A DNA stretch of 13,661 nucleotides from Actinomycetes bacterium (GTDB lineage: Bacteria > Actinomycetota > Actinomycetes > Streptosporangiales > Streptosporangiaceae): NCBI GenBank assembly GCA_025964635.1, contig JAOPYP010000341.1:1-13661 (forward strand). Reading direction: 5' to 3'. The translations under genes were made by a program, and so were the position numbers. This document shows positions 6,688-12,734 of this stretch, in pieces (positions within the stretch are counted from its first letter, which is position 1; each line of letters opens with the position of its first letter). A model generated the notes under the pieces. It did not search any database and was not told the DNA's origin. It worked only from the letters and a program-made list of their open reading frames with translations.

Positions 6688-7440
6688 CTAGGCCAGCAGG
6701 TCCGCCAGGGTGCTGTGCACATCCTTACCCCCGGGCGTGCCGGGGACCAGCGCGCCGCGGTCGTCGGGATCCCGGTGGAAGACGTGCAGCCGGCCATCGC
6801 GGCGGGCCAGGACCAGGTCGGTGCTGTCGCCCGCGATCTCCTGCGATCCGTCCGTGGTGTAGGGGGTGGCGGTGACCAGCGCGGAGCGCTCAGCTCCGGC
6901 GAGCACGGCGTCGATATCGCTATCCCCGGTGCGGTCAGCTGCCGGGCCGGCATCCGCCTGCGGCCCCCGCGGCAGCAGGGCCTCGAGCAGGCCGAGGGCC
7001 TCGTCGAGGGTGTACAGCCCGAGCTCGTGCACGCCGAGCGCGTCGATGCGGACCACCAGGCAGATCCGCTCGGGCTGGGGGAGCAGCAGGATCCGCCACG
7101 GCTCGCCCGGTTCCGTGCCGGTGGCCCGGGCGTCCAGGACCGTGCGGGCCCGCTGCTGGAACGCGACCGCGATGCCCAGGTCCCCGCGCACCTGGACCTG
7201 CGCCCCGGACGGCCCGGCCACGAGGAGCTGGCGGGCCGCCAGCGAGCGGACGGCCTCGGCCAGCACCTCGTCCGAGGGCCGCGCCTCCAGGAAGTCCACG
7301 ATCGCGTCGACCGCGGTGAGCTCGGCGATGGTGTACGCGCCGAGCGGGACCGGCCCGGTGCCGACCAGGTTCACCACGGACGAGACGAGACCTTCCGGGA
7401 CCGACGCCTCACCCGGGACCTTGATGCCAGCCTCACTCAT
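6688..7440 (-). CDS. Unrecognised protein, second gene of a coupled pair
   Basis: 250 residues from ATG 7440-7438, whose ATGA overlaps the stop of the upstream gene (7437-8384). The product is soluble and rich in Leu, Ala and Val, with no cysteine, signal peptide or membrane helix. The N-terminal half reads as alpha-helical (LTAVDAIVDFLEARPSDEVL, then LAEAVRSLAA). The C-terminal half looks beta-rich and ends in a block around LVLARRDGRLHVFHRDPDD. I do not recognise the family. Its strict coupling to the upstream gene suggests that the two act together. Confidence 0.7.
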   Translation of the reverse strand: MSEAGIKVPGEASVPEGLVSSVVNLVGTGPVPLGAYTIAELTAVDAIVDFLEARPSDEVLAEAVRSLAARQLLVAGPSGAQVQVRGDLGIAVAFQQRARTVLDARATGTEPGEPWRILLLPQPERICLVVRIDALGVHELGLYTLDEALGLLEALLPRGPQADAGPAADRTGDSDIDAVLAGAERSALVTATPYTTDGSQEIAGDSTDLVLARRDGRLHVFHRDPDDRGALVPGTPGGKDVHSTLADLLA

Positions 7441-8384
7441 GACGCCCCCGCTCCCGCCCAGAGCGCCGCGGCCGGCGGGTGCTCACGGCGCTCGTTCAGG
7501 ATCCCGGCCGCGGTGCGGGACGGAGCCTCGGTCACCCATACGTCGGAGTTGCCGAACAGGCCGCGCCCGGCCCGGCCGGGGAGGGCCTGGCCCAGCTCGT
7601 TCGCGGGATCCGGCCGGTCCGGCGGCGGGAACCGCGCCGCGAGGTCCTGCGACGCCGAGGTGGCGTCGTCGTCCAGCTCGATCCGGCGCAGCGCCAGCGC
7701 CATCGACTCCGCCACCGCCGGCGCCAGCGAGGTGGGGAGGGCCAGGTCCGGTGACAGGTACATCGGCCGCCGCTCGGTCAGCCGGGACAGGCCCCACGGG
7801 CCGACGTTGCTGCGGGTCACCCGGTACACCACGTAGTCCACGAGGTGCCGCAGGTCGGTGAGGCTGGGCAGCTTGCGCTGGCCGAACGCGGCCGGCGTCT
7901 TCTCCAGCTGCACCCAGGTGCCCTGGGCCGTGCGGCCGTGCAGTTTCTCCCGGACCACCTGGCCCCGCATCCCGATGTCGGGATAGCGCGCCTTGTCGAT
8001 GTCCTTGTGGTGGCTGGACATGCGCACGTGGCTGACCTTGGCGAACCGCCAGTCCTCGTAAAGTTGCGGGTCGTCGACGAGGACGTGGCCGCCGCACAGC
8101 ACATCGTGCAGCTGGGGGACCTGCAGGCCGTGCCGCTCCAGGTCGGCGATGATGGCCGCTTCCTCCGGGCTGAGCTGCGCGGCCGCGGCGAGCAGGCCCT
8201 TGCGGTAGGCCCCCGCCCGGGCGGTGATCGCGATCATCAGCCGGACCCGGTCCCGCACCTCCTCGGTGCGCTGGCGGGTCAGCGGCTTCACGTCTGTCTT
8301 GCTGTGCCGCCTGGTGGTGCGCCGGCCGCCGCTGTGCCGCCCGGTTGGCCGGGTGGCCCTGAGCCCGTGCTGTTTGTGCTCCAC
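7437..8384 (-). CDS. Unrecognised protein with basic His/Arg-rich N-terminus, first gene of a coupled pair
   Basis: 315 residues if it starts at GTG 8384-8382. No good ribosome binding site precedes this codon, so a later start (for example the GTG at residue 32) is possible. Residues 1-45 are very basic and rich in His, Arg and Thr, resembling a nucleic-acid-binding tail. A helical segment at about 40-95 follows. The central region has conserved-looking blocks (SHVRMSSHHKDIDKARYPD, then HGRTAQGTWVQLEKTP) and a C-terminal region with PMYLSPDLALP. Histidines are dense around SSHHKD. There is no signal peptide or clear membrane helix. I do not recognise the family. It shares a four-base ATGA overlap with the next gene. 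Confidence 0.7.
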   Translation of the reverse strand: MEHKQHGLRATRPTGRHSGGRRTTRRHSKTDVKPLTRQRTEEVRDRVRLMIAITARAGAYRKGLLAAAAQLSPEEAAIIADLERHGLQVPQLHDVLCGGHVLVDDPQLYEDWRFAKVSHVRMSSHHKDIDKARYPDIGMRGQVVREKLHGRTAQGTWVQLEKTPAAFGQRKLPSLTDLRHLVDYVVYRVTRSNVGPWGLSRLTERRPMYLSPDLALPTSLAPAVAESMALALRRIELDDDATSASQDLAARFPPPDRPDPANELGQALPGRAGRGLFGNSDVWVTEAPSRTAAGILNERREHPPAAALWAGAGAS

Positions 8385-8459
8385 AATTCCCAGTAGAACA
8401 TAGGCCTCACCAGCGCGTACATTCTCATCCGGGCACCCCGGGTTTCTGCGCTGACGACG

Positions 8460-8507
8460 CCGGAACCAGCAGGAAGTCCCAGCTCAGGAGGGCTGCGCTG
8501 GTTCCGG
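8460..8507. repeat. Perfect 11-bp inverted repeat upstream of the 7437-8384 gene
   Basis: CCGGAACCAGC (8460-8470) and GCTGGTTCCGG (8497-8507) flank a 26-base loop. It sits 76 bases upstream of the minus-strand GTG start, where it could be a leader stem or an operator pair. It lies about 80 bases beyond the end of the SDR gene, too far to be an obvious terminator for it. Confidence 0.55.
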
Positions 8508-8586
8508 GGGATTGCGCCGGTACGTTTTAGTGAAAAAGAGGGACATTAGCCGTTTCTGCCACTTCGGATCAGGCTCAGGAATCGCC

Positions 8587-9381
8587 CTAGAGGGTGGGCA
8601 GGACTCCGCCGTCCACGGTGAACTGGCTGCCGGTAAGGTACCCGGCGGCCGGTGAGACCAGGAACGCGATCAGCTCCGCGACCTCGCCGGCCGTGCCCGC
8701 GCGGTCCAGCGGGATGTCCATGGCCGCGACCGTGCGGTCGAGCACTGTCTCCGGGTCGGTGCCCGCCTGGCCGGCGAGCGCGGCCATCCGGCTGTCCAGC
8801 GACTCGGTGCGGATCAGTCCGGGCAGGACGACGTTGACCCGGATGCCGTGACGGCCGACCTCTTTGGCCAGCCCTTTGCTGTAGGCGGTGAGAGCCGCTT
8901 TCGCCGCCGTGTACGGCAGCGACGCCGGCCGCGGCAGGCGCGCGGCGTTTGACCCCACATGCACGATGGCCCCGCCGCGACCCTGGGCGATCATCGCCGG
9001 CAGCAGGGCGCGGTCCAGCCGCACCGCCGACAGGAGATTCAGGTCCAGGTCATGCTGCCAGTCCTCGTCGGTGAACGACAGCACCCCCTCGGGCCGGTGG
9101 GTCTGGCCACCCGCGTTCGACACGAGGACGTCCACGCCACCCAGCAGGTCGAGCGCCTGCCGGGCCAGCGTGGCCACGCCGCCGGGGCTCGCGATGTCCG
9201 CCGCCAGGAACCGGCCCGGGCCCGGCTCTGGTGAGGTGGGTGCGGTCCGCGCGGCGACGACCACCTCGGCGCCCGCTTCGGCCAGGCGCCGCGCGGTGGC
9301 GGCGCCGATGCCGCGGGTGCCGCCGGTCACGACCACCCGGGCCCCGCTCAGTCCGTTTGCAGGCGTCGTCTCGTCGCTCAT
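8587..9381 (-). CDS. SDR-family NAD(P)-dependent oxidoreductase
   Basis: 264 residues from ATG 9381-9379 (MSDET...). The in-frame ATG at 9417 is rejected because it lies inside the operator palindrome and would read through the promoter. This is a classical short-chain dehydrogenase: TGGTRGIG at 19-26 for cofactor binding, NAGG at 89-92, and the catalytic S144, Y157 (YxxxK) and K161. ITGSQ-type C-terminal features are present as YLTGSQFTVDGG near 248-259. Substrate cannot be inferred. It is divergent from an ArsR-family repressor (9447-9863) across a shared palindrome, so the repressor probably controls it. Confidence 0.92.
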   Translation of the reverse strand: MSDETTPANGLSGARVVVTGGTRGIGAATARRLAEAGAEVVVAARTAPTSPEPGPGRFLAADIASPGGVATLARQALDLLGGVDVLVSNAGGQTHRPEGVLSFTDEDWQHDLDLNLLSAVRLDRALLPAMIAQGRGGAIVHVGSNAARLPRPASLPYTAAKAALTAYSKGLAKEVGRHGIRVNVVLPGLIRTESLDSRMAALAGQAGTDPETVLDRTVAAMDIPLDRAGTAGEVAELIAFLVSPAAGYLTGSQFTVDGGVLPTL

Positions 9382-9389
9382 GACCCCGG

Positions 9390-9417
9390 AGCCTAGCCAA
9401 TGATCGATGATTGTCAA
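9390..9417 (-). promoter_or_regulatory. Promoter of the SDR gene, probably giving a leaderless mRNA
   Basis: On the minus strand, TTGACA (9417-9412, exact consensus -35) is followed after 16 bases by TAGGCT (9395-9390, TANNNT -10). The ATG at 9381 is 8 bases beyond, so transcription should begin at or one base before the start codon. No Shine-Dalgarno is needed or seen. Confidence 0.65.
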
Positions 9418-9425
9418 TCATCGAT
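9403..9425. promoter_or_regulatory. Operator palindrome shared by SDR and ArsR-family genes
   Basis: ATCGATGATT (9403-9412) and AATCATCGAT (9416-9425) form a perfect 10-bp inverted repeat around GTC. It covers the -35 boxes of both divergent promoters, so one bound repressor dimer could block both. The size and AT content fit an ArsR/SmtB-type operator. Confidence 0.75.
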
Positions 9426-9440
9426 GAACGCCGGTACGTT
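9411..9440 (+). promoter_or_regulatory. Promoter of the ArsR-family gene, probably giving a leaderless mRNA
   Basis: TTGTCA (9411-9416) and TACGTT (9435-9440, TANNNT) are 18 bases apart. ATG 9447 follows 6 bases after the -10, so transcription would start at the initiation codon itself. Confidence 0.6.
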
Positions 9441-9446
9441 CGGGGC

Positions 9447-9863
9447 ATGCGATCGCTGGACCACTGCGCGGCCGAAGAGATCAATCTCGCCGGGCTCCTG
9501 TACGCGCTGGCCGATCCGGTCAGGCTGCAGATCGCCCGCGTGCTCTCCGACGGGCAGGAGCACGTTCAGGCCGACTTTCCCGCTGATGTCTCCCAGTCGA
9601 CGCTCAGCCACCACATGAAGCGTCTGCGCCAGGCGGGTGTCGCCTGGTCGCGCCCCGAGGGCACGCGCTGCTACGTTTCGCTGCGCGCCGACCTGGAGCA
9701 GCGCTTCCCCCGTCTGCTCGGCACGATCCTGGCCGCCGGCGAGGACCAGGCGCCGCCGCTGGGAGCCTCCGCCGGCGAGGGCCAGGCGCCGCCGCTGGGA
9801 GCTCCGGCGCGGGCCAGGGGCCGCCCGGACCTGCCGCCGAACTCCAGTCCGCAGGTCAGATGA
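9447..9863 (+). CDS. ArsR-family winged-helix repressor
   Basis: 138 residues from ATG 9447; this start fits the leaderless promoter better than the ATG at 9411, which lies in the operator. The ArsR fold is clear: LLYALADPVRLQIARVL at 17-33, the recognition helix with SQSTLSHHMKRLRQAG at 49-64, and a wing at 65-80. The only cysteines are C7 and C75, and no known metal-binding set is present, so this may sense an organic ligand rather than arsenic. From residue 98 the protein has an unusual Pro/Ala/Gly tail built from a 36-bp duplication. It probably represses itself and the divergent SDR gene. Its end overlaps the convergent acetyltransferase gene by 8 bases. Confidence 0.88.
   Translation: MRSLDHCAAEEINLAGLLYALADPVRLQIARVLSDGQEHVQADFPADVSQSTLSHHMKRLRQAGVAWSRPEGTRCYVSLRADLEQRFPRLLGTILAAGEDQAPPLGASAGEGQAPPLGAPARARGRPDLPPNSSPQVR
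9735..9806 (+). repeat. 36-bp coding tandem duplication in the ArsR-family gene tail
   Basis: Two adjacent units, 9735-9770 and 9771-9806, differ at only a few positions and each encodes a version of AGE(D/G)QAPPLGA. The length keeps the frame, suggesting a recent slippage event in a tolerant tail. Confidence 0.85.
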
Positions 9864-10338
9864 GGGGGCTGCGGCGTTCGATGACGACCACGTCGCGCCA
9901 GCGGCCATGATGCTGGCCGATGCGCTCGCGGGTCCCCACGGTGCGGAACCCGGCGGCCCGGTGCAGCGCGGCGCTGGCAGCGTTCTCGGGGAAGATTCCG
10001 CTCTGGATGGTCCAGATCCCGGCGGCCTCGGTCGAGCTGATCAGCGTGTCCAGGAGCCGGCGGCCGACGCCCTGGCCGCGGGCACCCGGGTGCACGTAGA
10101 CCGAGTGCTCGACCACGCCGGCGTAGACGCAACGGCCGGACACGGCGGAGACCGCGACCCAGCCGAGGACGTCGCCACCGGCGCGGGCGATGTAGCGGTG
10201 ATCCGGAAGCCTGGCCGCGGTGAACTCGGCCCAGGCCGGGGCGCGCTTCTCGAAGGTGGCGTTGCCCTCGTCGATACCCGCCTGGTAGATCGCGAGCACG
10301 GCGGCGGCGTGCTCCTCGAGCATCGGCCCGATCTCCAT
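9856..10338 (-). CDS. arsN1: GNAT N-acetyltransferase, PAT/ArsN1 type
   Basis: 160 residues from ATG 10338 (the ATG at 10323 is an alternative; no close Shine-Dalgarno for either, GGAAG is about 13 bases upstream). This is a GNAT protein of the phosphinothricin acetyltransferase subfamily: NATFE at 26-30, VEHSVYVHP at 76-84 with E77, the acetyl-CoA loop RGQGVG at 87-92, and GIFPENAASAALHRAAGF at 114-131. Proteins of this subfamily beside ars genes are called ArsN1 and acetylate the amino group of arsinothricin, the arsenic analogue of phosphinothricin. The call rests on family plus position directly downstream of arsM (78-base gap). Acetylation of phosphinothricin or another amino acid is the alternative. 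Confidence 0.8.
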   Translation of the reverse strand: MEIGPMLEEHAAAVLAIYQAGIDEGNATFEKRAPAWAEFTAARLPDHRYIARAGGDVLGWVAVSAVSGRCVYAGVVEHSVYVHPGARGQGVGRRLLDTLISSTEAAGIWTIQSGIFPENAASAALHRAAGFRTVGTRERIGQHHGRWRDVVVIERRSPLI

Positions 10339-10416
10339 GCGTGCACCGGCTTCCTGCGGATGGACCAGGCGGCCGCCAGAGCGGCGGCCGCCATGCGGTG
10401 TAGTGCGGCCCGGTCG

Positions 10417-11172
10417 TCAGGGCCTGGTCGCGCGGACGAGGGCCGAGTGCAGGCCGTCGGTGACCTGCTGGCCCTGGGTGACGCTGATGTGGGTGAATCC
10501 GGCTCCGGCCAGCGCGTCCCGGTATTCGGCCCGGGAGAGGGCCCCGGCGATGCAGCCGACCCGCCGGCCGCGCTCGATCCGTTCCGCCGGGGGGAGGTCG
10601 TCGTCGGCGATGACGTCGGAGATGCCGAGGCGGCCGCCGGGACGCAGGACACGGAAGCTCTCCGCGAACACGGCGGCCTTGTCCGCGGACAGGTTGATGA
10701 CGCAGTTGGAGATGATGACGTCCACCGCCTGATCCGGGAGGGGTACCGCCTCGATGCGGCCGCGGAGGAATTCGACGTTGTCCGCGCCCGCCTGGCGGGC
10801 GTTGGCCCGGGACAGGTCCAGCATCTCGTCGGTCATGTCCAGGCCGTACACCCTGCCGCCCGGACCGACCCGGCGCGCCGACAGCAGCACGTCGATGCCG
10901 CCGCCCGAGCCCAGGTCCAGCACCGTCTCCCCGGGACGCAGTGCGGCCGCGGCGACAGGGTTGCCACAGCCGAGGCTGGCCCGCACCGCTCCATCGGGCA
11001 GTTCGCTGATGTCCAGGTATCCGGCCGGGCCGAAGCAGCCGGCCGTGAACTCATCGGGGTCGCAGTCCTGCACCGTCTCGCCCGCCTGGGCGGCCCGGGC
11101 CAGGCCGGCGTAGCGGGTGCGGACCGCTGCCTGCGTCCGCTCGTGATCGGCCGGCGGGCGGGCTGCTGTCAT
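10417..11172 (-). CDS. arsM: Arsenite S-adenosylmethionine methyltransferase
   Basis: 251 residues from ATG 11172. An in-frame ATG at 11178 abuts the GGAGG (11183-11179) directly, so the second ATG, 6 bases away, is the better start. SAM-binding motif VLDLGSGGGIDVLL is at 85-98, with GLDMTDEML following. The three cysteines that bind As(III) in ArsM enzymes are present: C69 (SLGCGNP), C157 (SNCVINL) and C207 (GCIAGAL). C37 and C46 lie near the N-terminus, where some ArsM proteins have a fourth cysteine. The enzyme methylates As(III) to mono-, di- and trimethyl species in the cytoplasm. It is 19 bases downstream of arsR, so the two are one transcript. Confidence 0.93.
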   Translation of the reverse strand: MTAARPPADHERTQAAVRTRYAGLARAAQAGETVQDCDPDEFTAGCFGPAGYLDISELPDGAVRASLGCGNPVAAAALRPGETVLDLGSGGGIDVLLSARRVGPGGRVYGLDMTDEMLDLSRANARQAGADNVEFLRGRIEAVPLPDQAVDVIISNCVINLSADKAAVFAESFRVLRPGGRLGISDVIADDDLPPAERIERGRRVGCIAGALSRAEYRDALAGAGFTHISVTQGQQVTDGLHSALVRATRP

Positions 11173-11191
11173 GGCCATCCTCCGGGACAGG

Positions 11192-11527
11192 TCAGCGGAC
11201 GGTGGCGGGCGGGACGGGTGAGGGTCTGCCCATGACCAGGTCGGCGGCGGTGGGGAAGCACTTCACGCACTCCTCATTGATCCGGTAGAGGCGGGAGGTT
11301 CCGCGGTCCTCGGCGAGCACGAAACCGACCGCGGCGAGCTGCCGGAGATGCTCGGACACCGTGGACTGGCCGACCGGCACGGCCGCCACGATTTCCCTGA
11401 CGGTCAGCGGCGTACCGCGCCGGGCCAGCAGCGACACCACCTGCACCCGGGTGCCGTCGGCCAGCGCCCTGAACCAGGCGGCGTACGTGTCGGCGGTTTC
11501 GCGAGCGAGCGGTTCAGCGTCATTCAT
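11192..11527 (-). CDS. arsR: ArsR arsenic-responsive repressor, C-terminal CxxC type
   Basis: 111 residues from ATG 11527-11525. The ArsR winged helix is clear: FRALADGTRVQVVSLL at 19-34 and the recognition helix with GQSTVSEHLRQLAAVGFV at 53-70. It lacks the CVCD motif of Escherichia coli ArsR. Instead it carries C87 and C90 in NEECVKCFPTAADLVMG near the C-terminus, a pattern I associate with repressors linked to arsM in actinobacteria; As(III) or methylarsenite is the likely inducer. It leads the arsR-arsM-arsN1 transcript and has its own promoter and dyad upstream. Confidence 0.88.
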   Translation of the reverse strand: MNDAEPLARETADTYAAWFRALADGTRVQVVSLLARRGTPLTVREIVAAVPVGQSTVSEHLRQLAAVGFVLAEDRGTSRLYRINEECVKCFPTAADLVMGRPSPVPPATVR

Positions 11528-11565
11528 CGTTAATCGACGATAGGCGATGAAAGGCGGCGGGACAA
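11524..11565 (-). promoter_or_regulatory. Promoter and operator of the arsR-arsM-arsN1 transcript
   Basis: On the minus strand, TTGTCC (11565-11560) and TATCGT (11542-11537) are 17 bases apart and the ATG is 9 bases further, so the leader is only 2-3 bases. Nested inverted repeats TCATCG/CGATGA (11524-11529 and 11545-11550) and ATCGT/ACGAT (11526-11530 and 11537-11541) span the -10 and the start codon, a plausible ArsR operator. Confidence 0.6.
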
Positions 11566-11619
11566 GCTCGCGGGCGTCCGGGTTATCCGCGTACCCTAGC
11601 CGTGGGTTTCCTGGGGCGG

Positions 11620-11979
11620 TTACTGCGGCGGGACGCCGATCAGCGCGCCGAGGCTGGCCAGGGCCTGCGGGCGGACCCGGTAGTAGACCCAGACGCCGCG
11701 CTTGTCCCGGTCCACCAGTCCCGCCTCGTGCAGCACCTTCATGTGATGGCTGATGGTTGGCTGGGACAGGTCGAACGCCGCGTTCAGGTCGCAGATGCAG
11801 GCCTCGCCGCCGTCGCGCGAGGCCACCAGCGACATGAGCCGCAGGCGCACCGGGTCGGCCAGCGCCTTGAGCACCGGGGCGACCTGCTCGGCCTGTTCCA
11901 TCGACAGCGGCTGGGCGGTCAGGGGCGAGCAGCAGGCCGCGGTCTCCGCCGGGCTGATAACGGTCAGGGAATTAGACAC
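11620..11979 (-). CDS. arsR: ArsR As(III)-responsive repressor, N-terminal Cys-pair type
   Basis: 119 residues from GTG 11979-11977; a nearby ATG at 11983 is out of frame. Winged-helix features: VLKALADPVRLRLMSLVAS at 36-54 and DLSQPTISHHMKVLHEAGLV at 70-89. Cysteines are C16-C17 (AACCSPL) and C61, C63 (EACICDL). The second motif resembles the CVCDL of E. coli ArsR, and the N-terminal pair resembles Corynebacterium glutamicum ArsR, where two N-terminal cysteines and one from the recognition region bind As(III). It is divergent from arsI, with 88 bases between starts, and lies upstream of the second arsR on the same strand. Confidence 0.9.
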   Translation of the reverse strand: MSNSLTVISPAETAACCSPLTAQPLSMEQAEQVAPVLKALADPVRLRLMSLVASRDGGEACICDLNAAFDLSQPTISHHMKVLHEAGLVDRDKRGVWVYYRVRPQALASLGALIGVPPQ

Positions 11980-11985
11980 TCATCT

Positions 11986-12003
11986 ATATTGACGGCCGCC
12001 AAT
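11986..12003. promoter_or_regulatory. Candidate operator between arsR and arsI
   Basis: ATTG-A-CGGCCG-C-CAAT at 11988-12003 is a 16-bp dyad with one mismatched pair. It overlaps TTGACG (11989-11994), a plausible -35 for arsI. On the minus strand it overlaps CAATAT (11991-11986), which lies 6 bases before the GTG of arsR and could be a leaderless-type -10. The partner boxes are weak, so the promoter calls are tentative. Confidence 0.45.
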
Positions 12004-12067
12004 GTCCATGGCAAGCTCGCGGTAGCGCAGACATAGACGAACATCAATGTCCTACCGGGAGGTCCCC

Positions 12068-12595
12068 GTGTCCCGTCTCCAGCTCGCCCTGAACGTCGAT
12101 GACATCGACGAGGCCGTCGCGTTCTACGCGACGTTGTTCGGCACCGAGCCCGCCAAGCGCCGGCCCGGGTACGCCAACTTCGCCGTCGCCGAGCCGCCGC
12201 TCAAGCTCGTGCTGCTGGAGAACCCGGGCCAGGGCGGCAGCCTCAACCACCTCGGCGTCGAGGTCGCCGACACCGAGACGGTCGAGGCCGAGCACGGCCG
12301 GCTCACCGAGGCGGGGCTCGCCCCGGTGGACGAGCGGGACACCACCTGCTGCTACGCGCGGCAGGACAAGTTCTGGGTCCAGGGCGGACCCAGCGGCGAG
12401 CGGTGGGAGATCTACACGGTCCTCGAAGACAGCCCGACCTTCTGGGGCGAGGACGGCGGGCAGGGCTGGCAGGCGGTCGAGGCCGCGCTGGACGCCAGCC
12501 CCGGCGCGGACACCCCGGCGGCCGGGCAGGCGGCGCAGTGCTGCGGCGGCTCGCAAGAGAACGACGGGCCGCAGGCCGGTGCCTGCTGCGCCTGA
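12068..12595 (+). CDS. arsI: ArsI/CadI-family C-As lyase (glyoxalase-fold dioxygenase)
   Basis: 175 residues from GTG 12068, placed by GGGAGG at 12057-12062 five bases upstream; the in-frame ATG at 12047 precedes that site. Residues 1-118 form a vicinal-oxygen-chelate domain: LQLALNV at the N-terminus, GYANFAV, LKLVLLE, SLNHLGVEV, and WEIYTV. Expected Fe(II) ligands are Q5, H61 and E114 (some actinobacterial ArsI use Gln in the first position), and TTCCYARQDKFWV supplies the substrate-binding pair C94-C95. ArsI cleaves the carbon-arsenic bond of trivalent methyl and aromatic arsenicals. The older actinobacterial name for this family is CadI (cadmium-induced protein). The tail beyond 120 is extended and holds two more Cys pairs, C158-C159 and C173-C174. 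Confidence 0.9.
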   Translation: MSRLQLALNVDDIDEAVAFYATLFGTEPAKRRPGYANFAVAEPPLKLVLLENPGQGGSLNHLGVEVADTETVEAEHGRLTEAGLAPVDERDTTCCYARQDKFWVQGGPSGERWEIYTVLEDSPTFWGEDGGQGWQAVEAALDASPGADTPAAGQAAQCCGGSQENDGPQAGACCA

Positions 12596-12599
12596 CCGG

Positions 12600-12734
12600 G
12601 CAGGCAGCGCCATCGTGATCATCCGCATCCGCTACCCGGCCATCACCGCGGCCGAGGCGGCCGACGTCATCCTTCCCCGCCAGCAGAGCCAGCCCCGGCC
12701 CGCGGCTGGCCCGCCCCGCGCAAGGCGGGTGTGA
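12600..12734 (+). pseudogene. Probable 3' remnant of an aquaporin (MIP) gene
   Basis: An open frame immediately after arsI reads AIVIIRIRYPAITAAEAADVIL and then a Pro/Arg-rich tail, ending in TGA 12732-12734. The end of a hydrophobic helix followed by (A)ADV(I/V)LP resembles what I remember of the C-termini of actinobacterial aquaporin-type channels, which often sit between arsI or arsR and arsC. The TGA overlaps the ATG of arsC (TGATG), as expected for the end of a real operon gene. There is no ribosome binding site or upstream coding part; GTG 12615 would give only 39 residues. A de novo small gene or chance frame is the alternative. Confidence 0.35.

Noticed and set aside
9637..11235. 532-codon plus-strand open frame
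   Set aside because: It crosses the opposite strand of three clearly recognisable genes (arsN1, arsM and part of the ArsR-family gene) and has no family features; it is a high-GC shadow.
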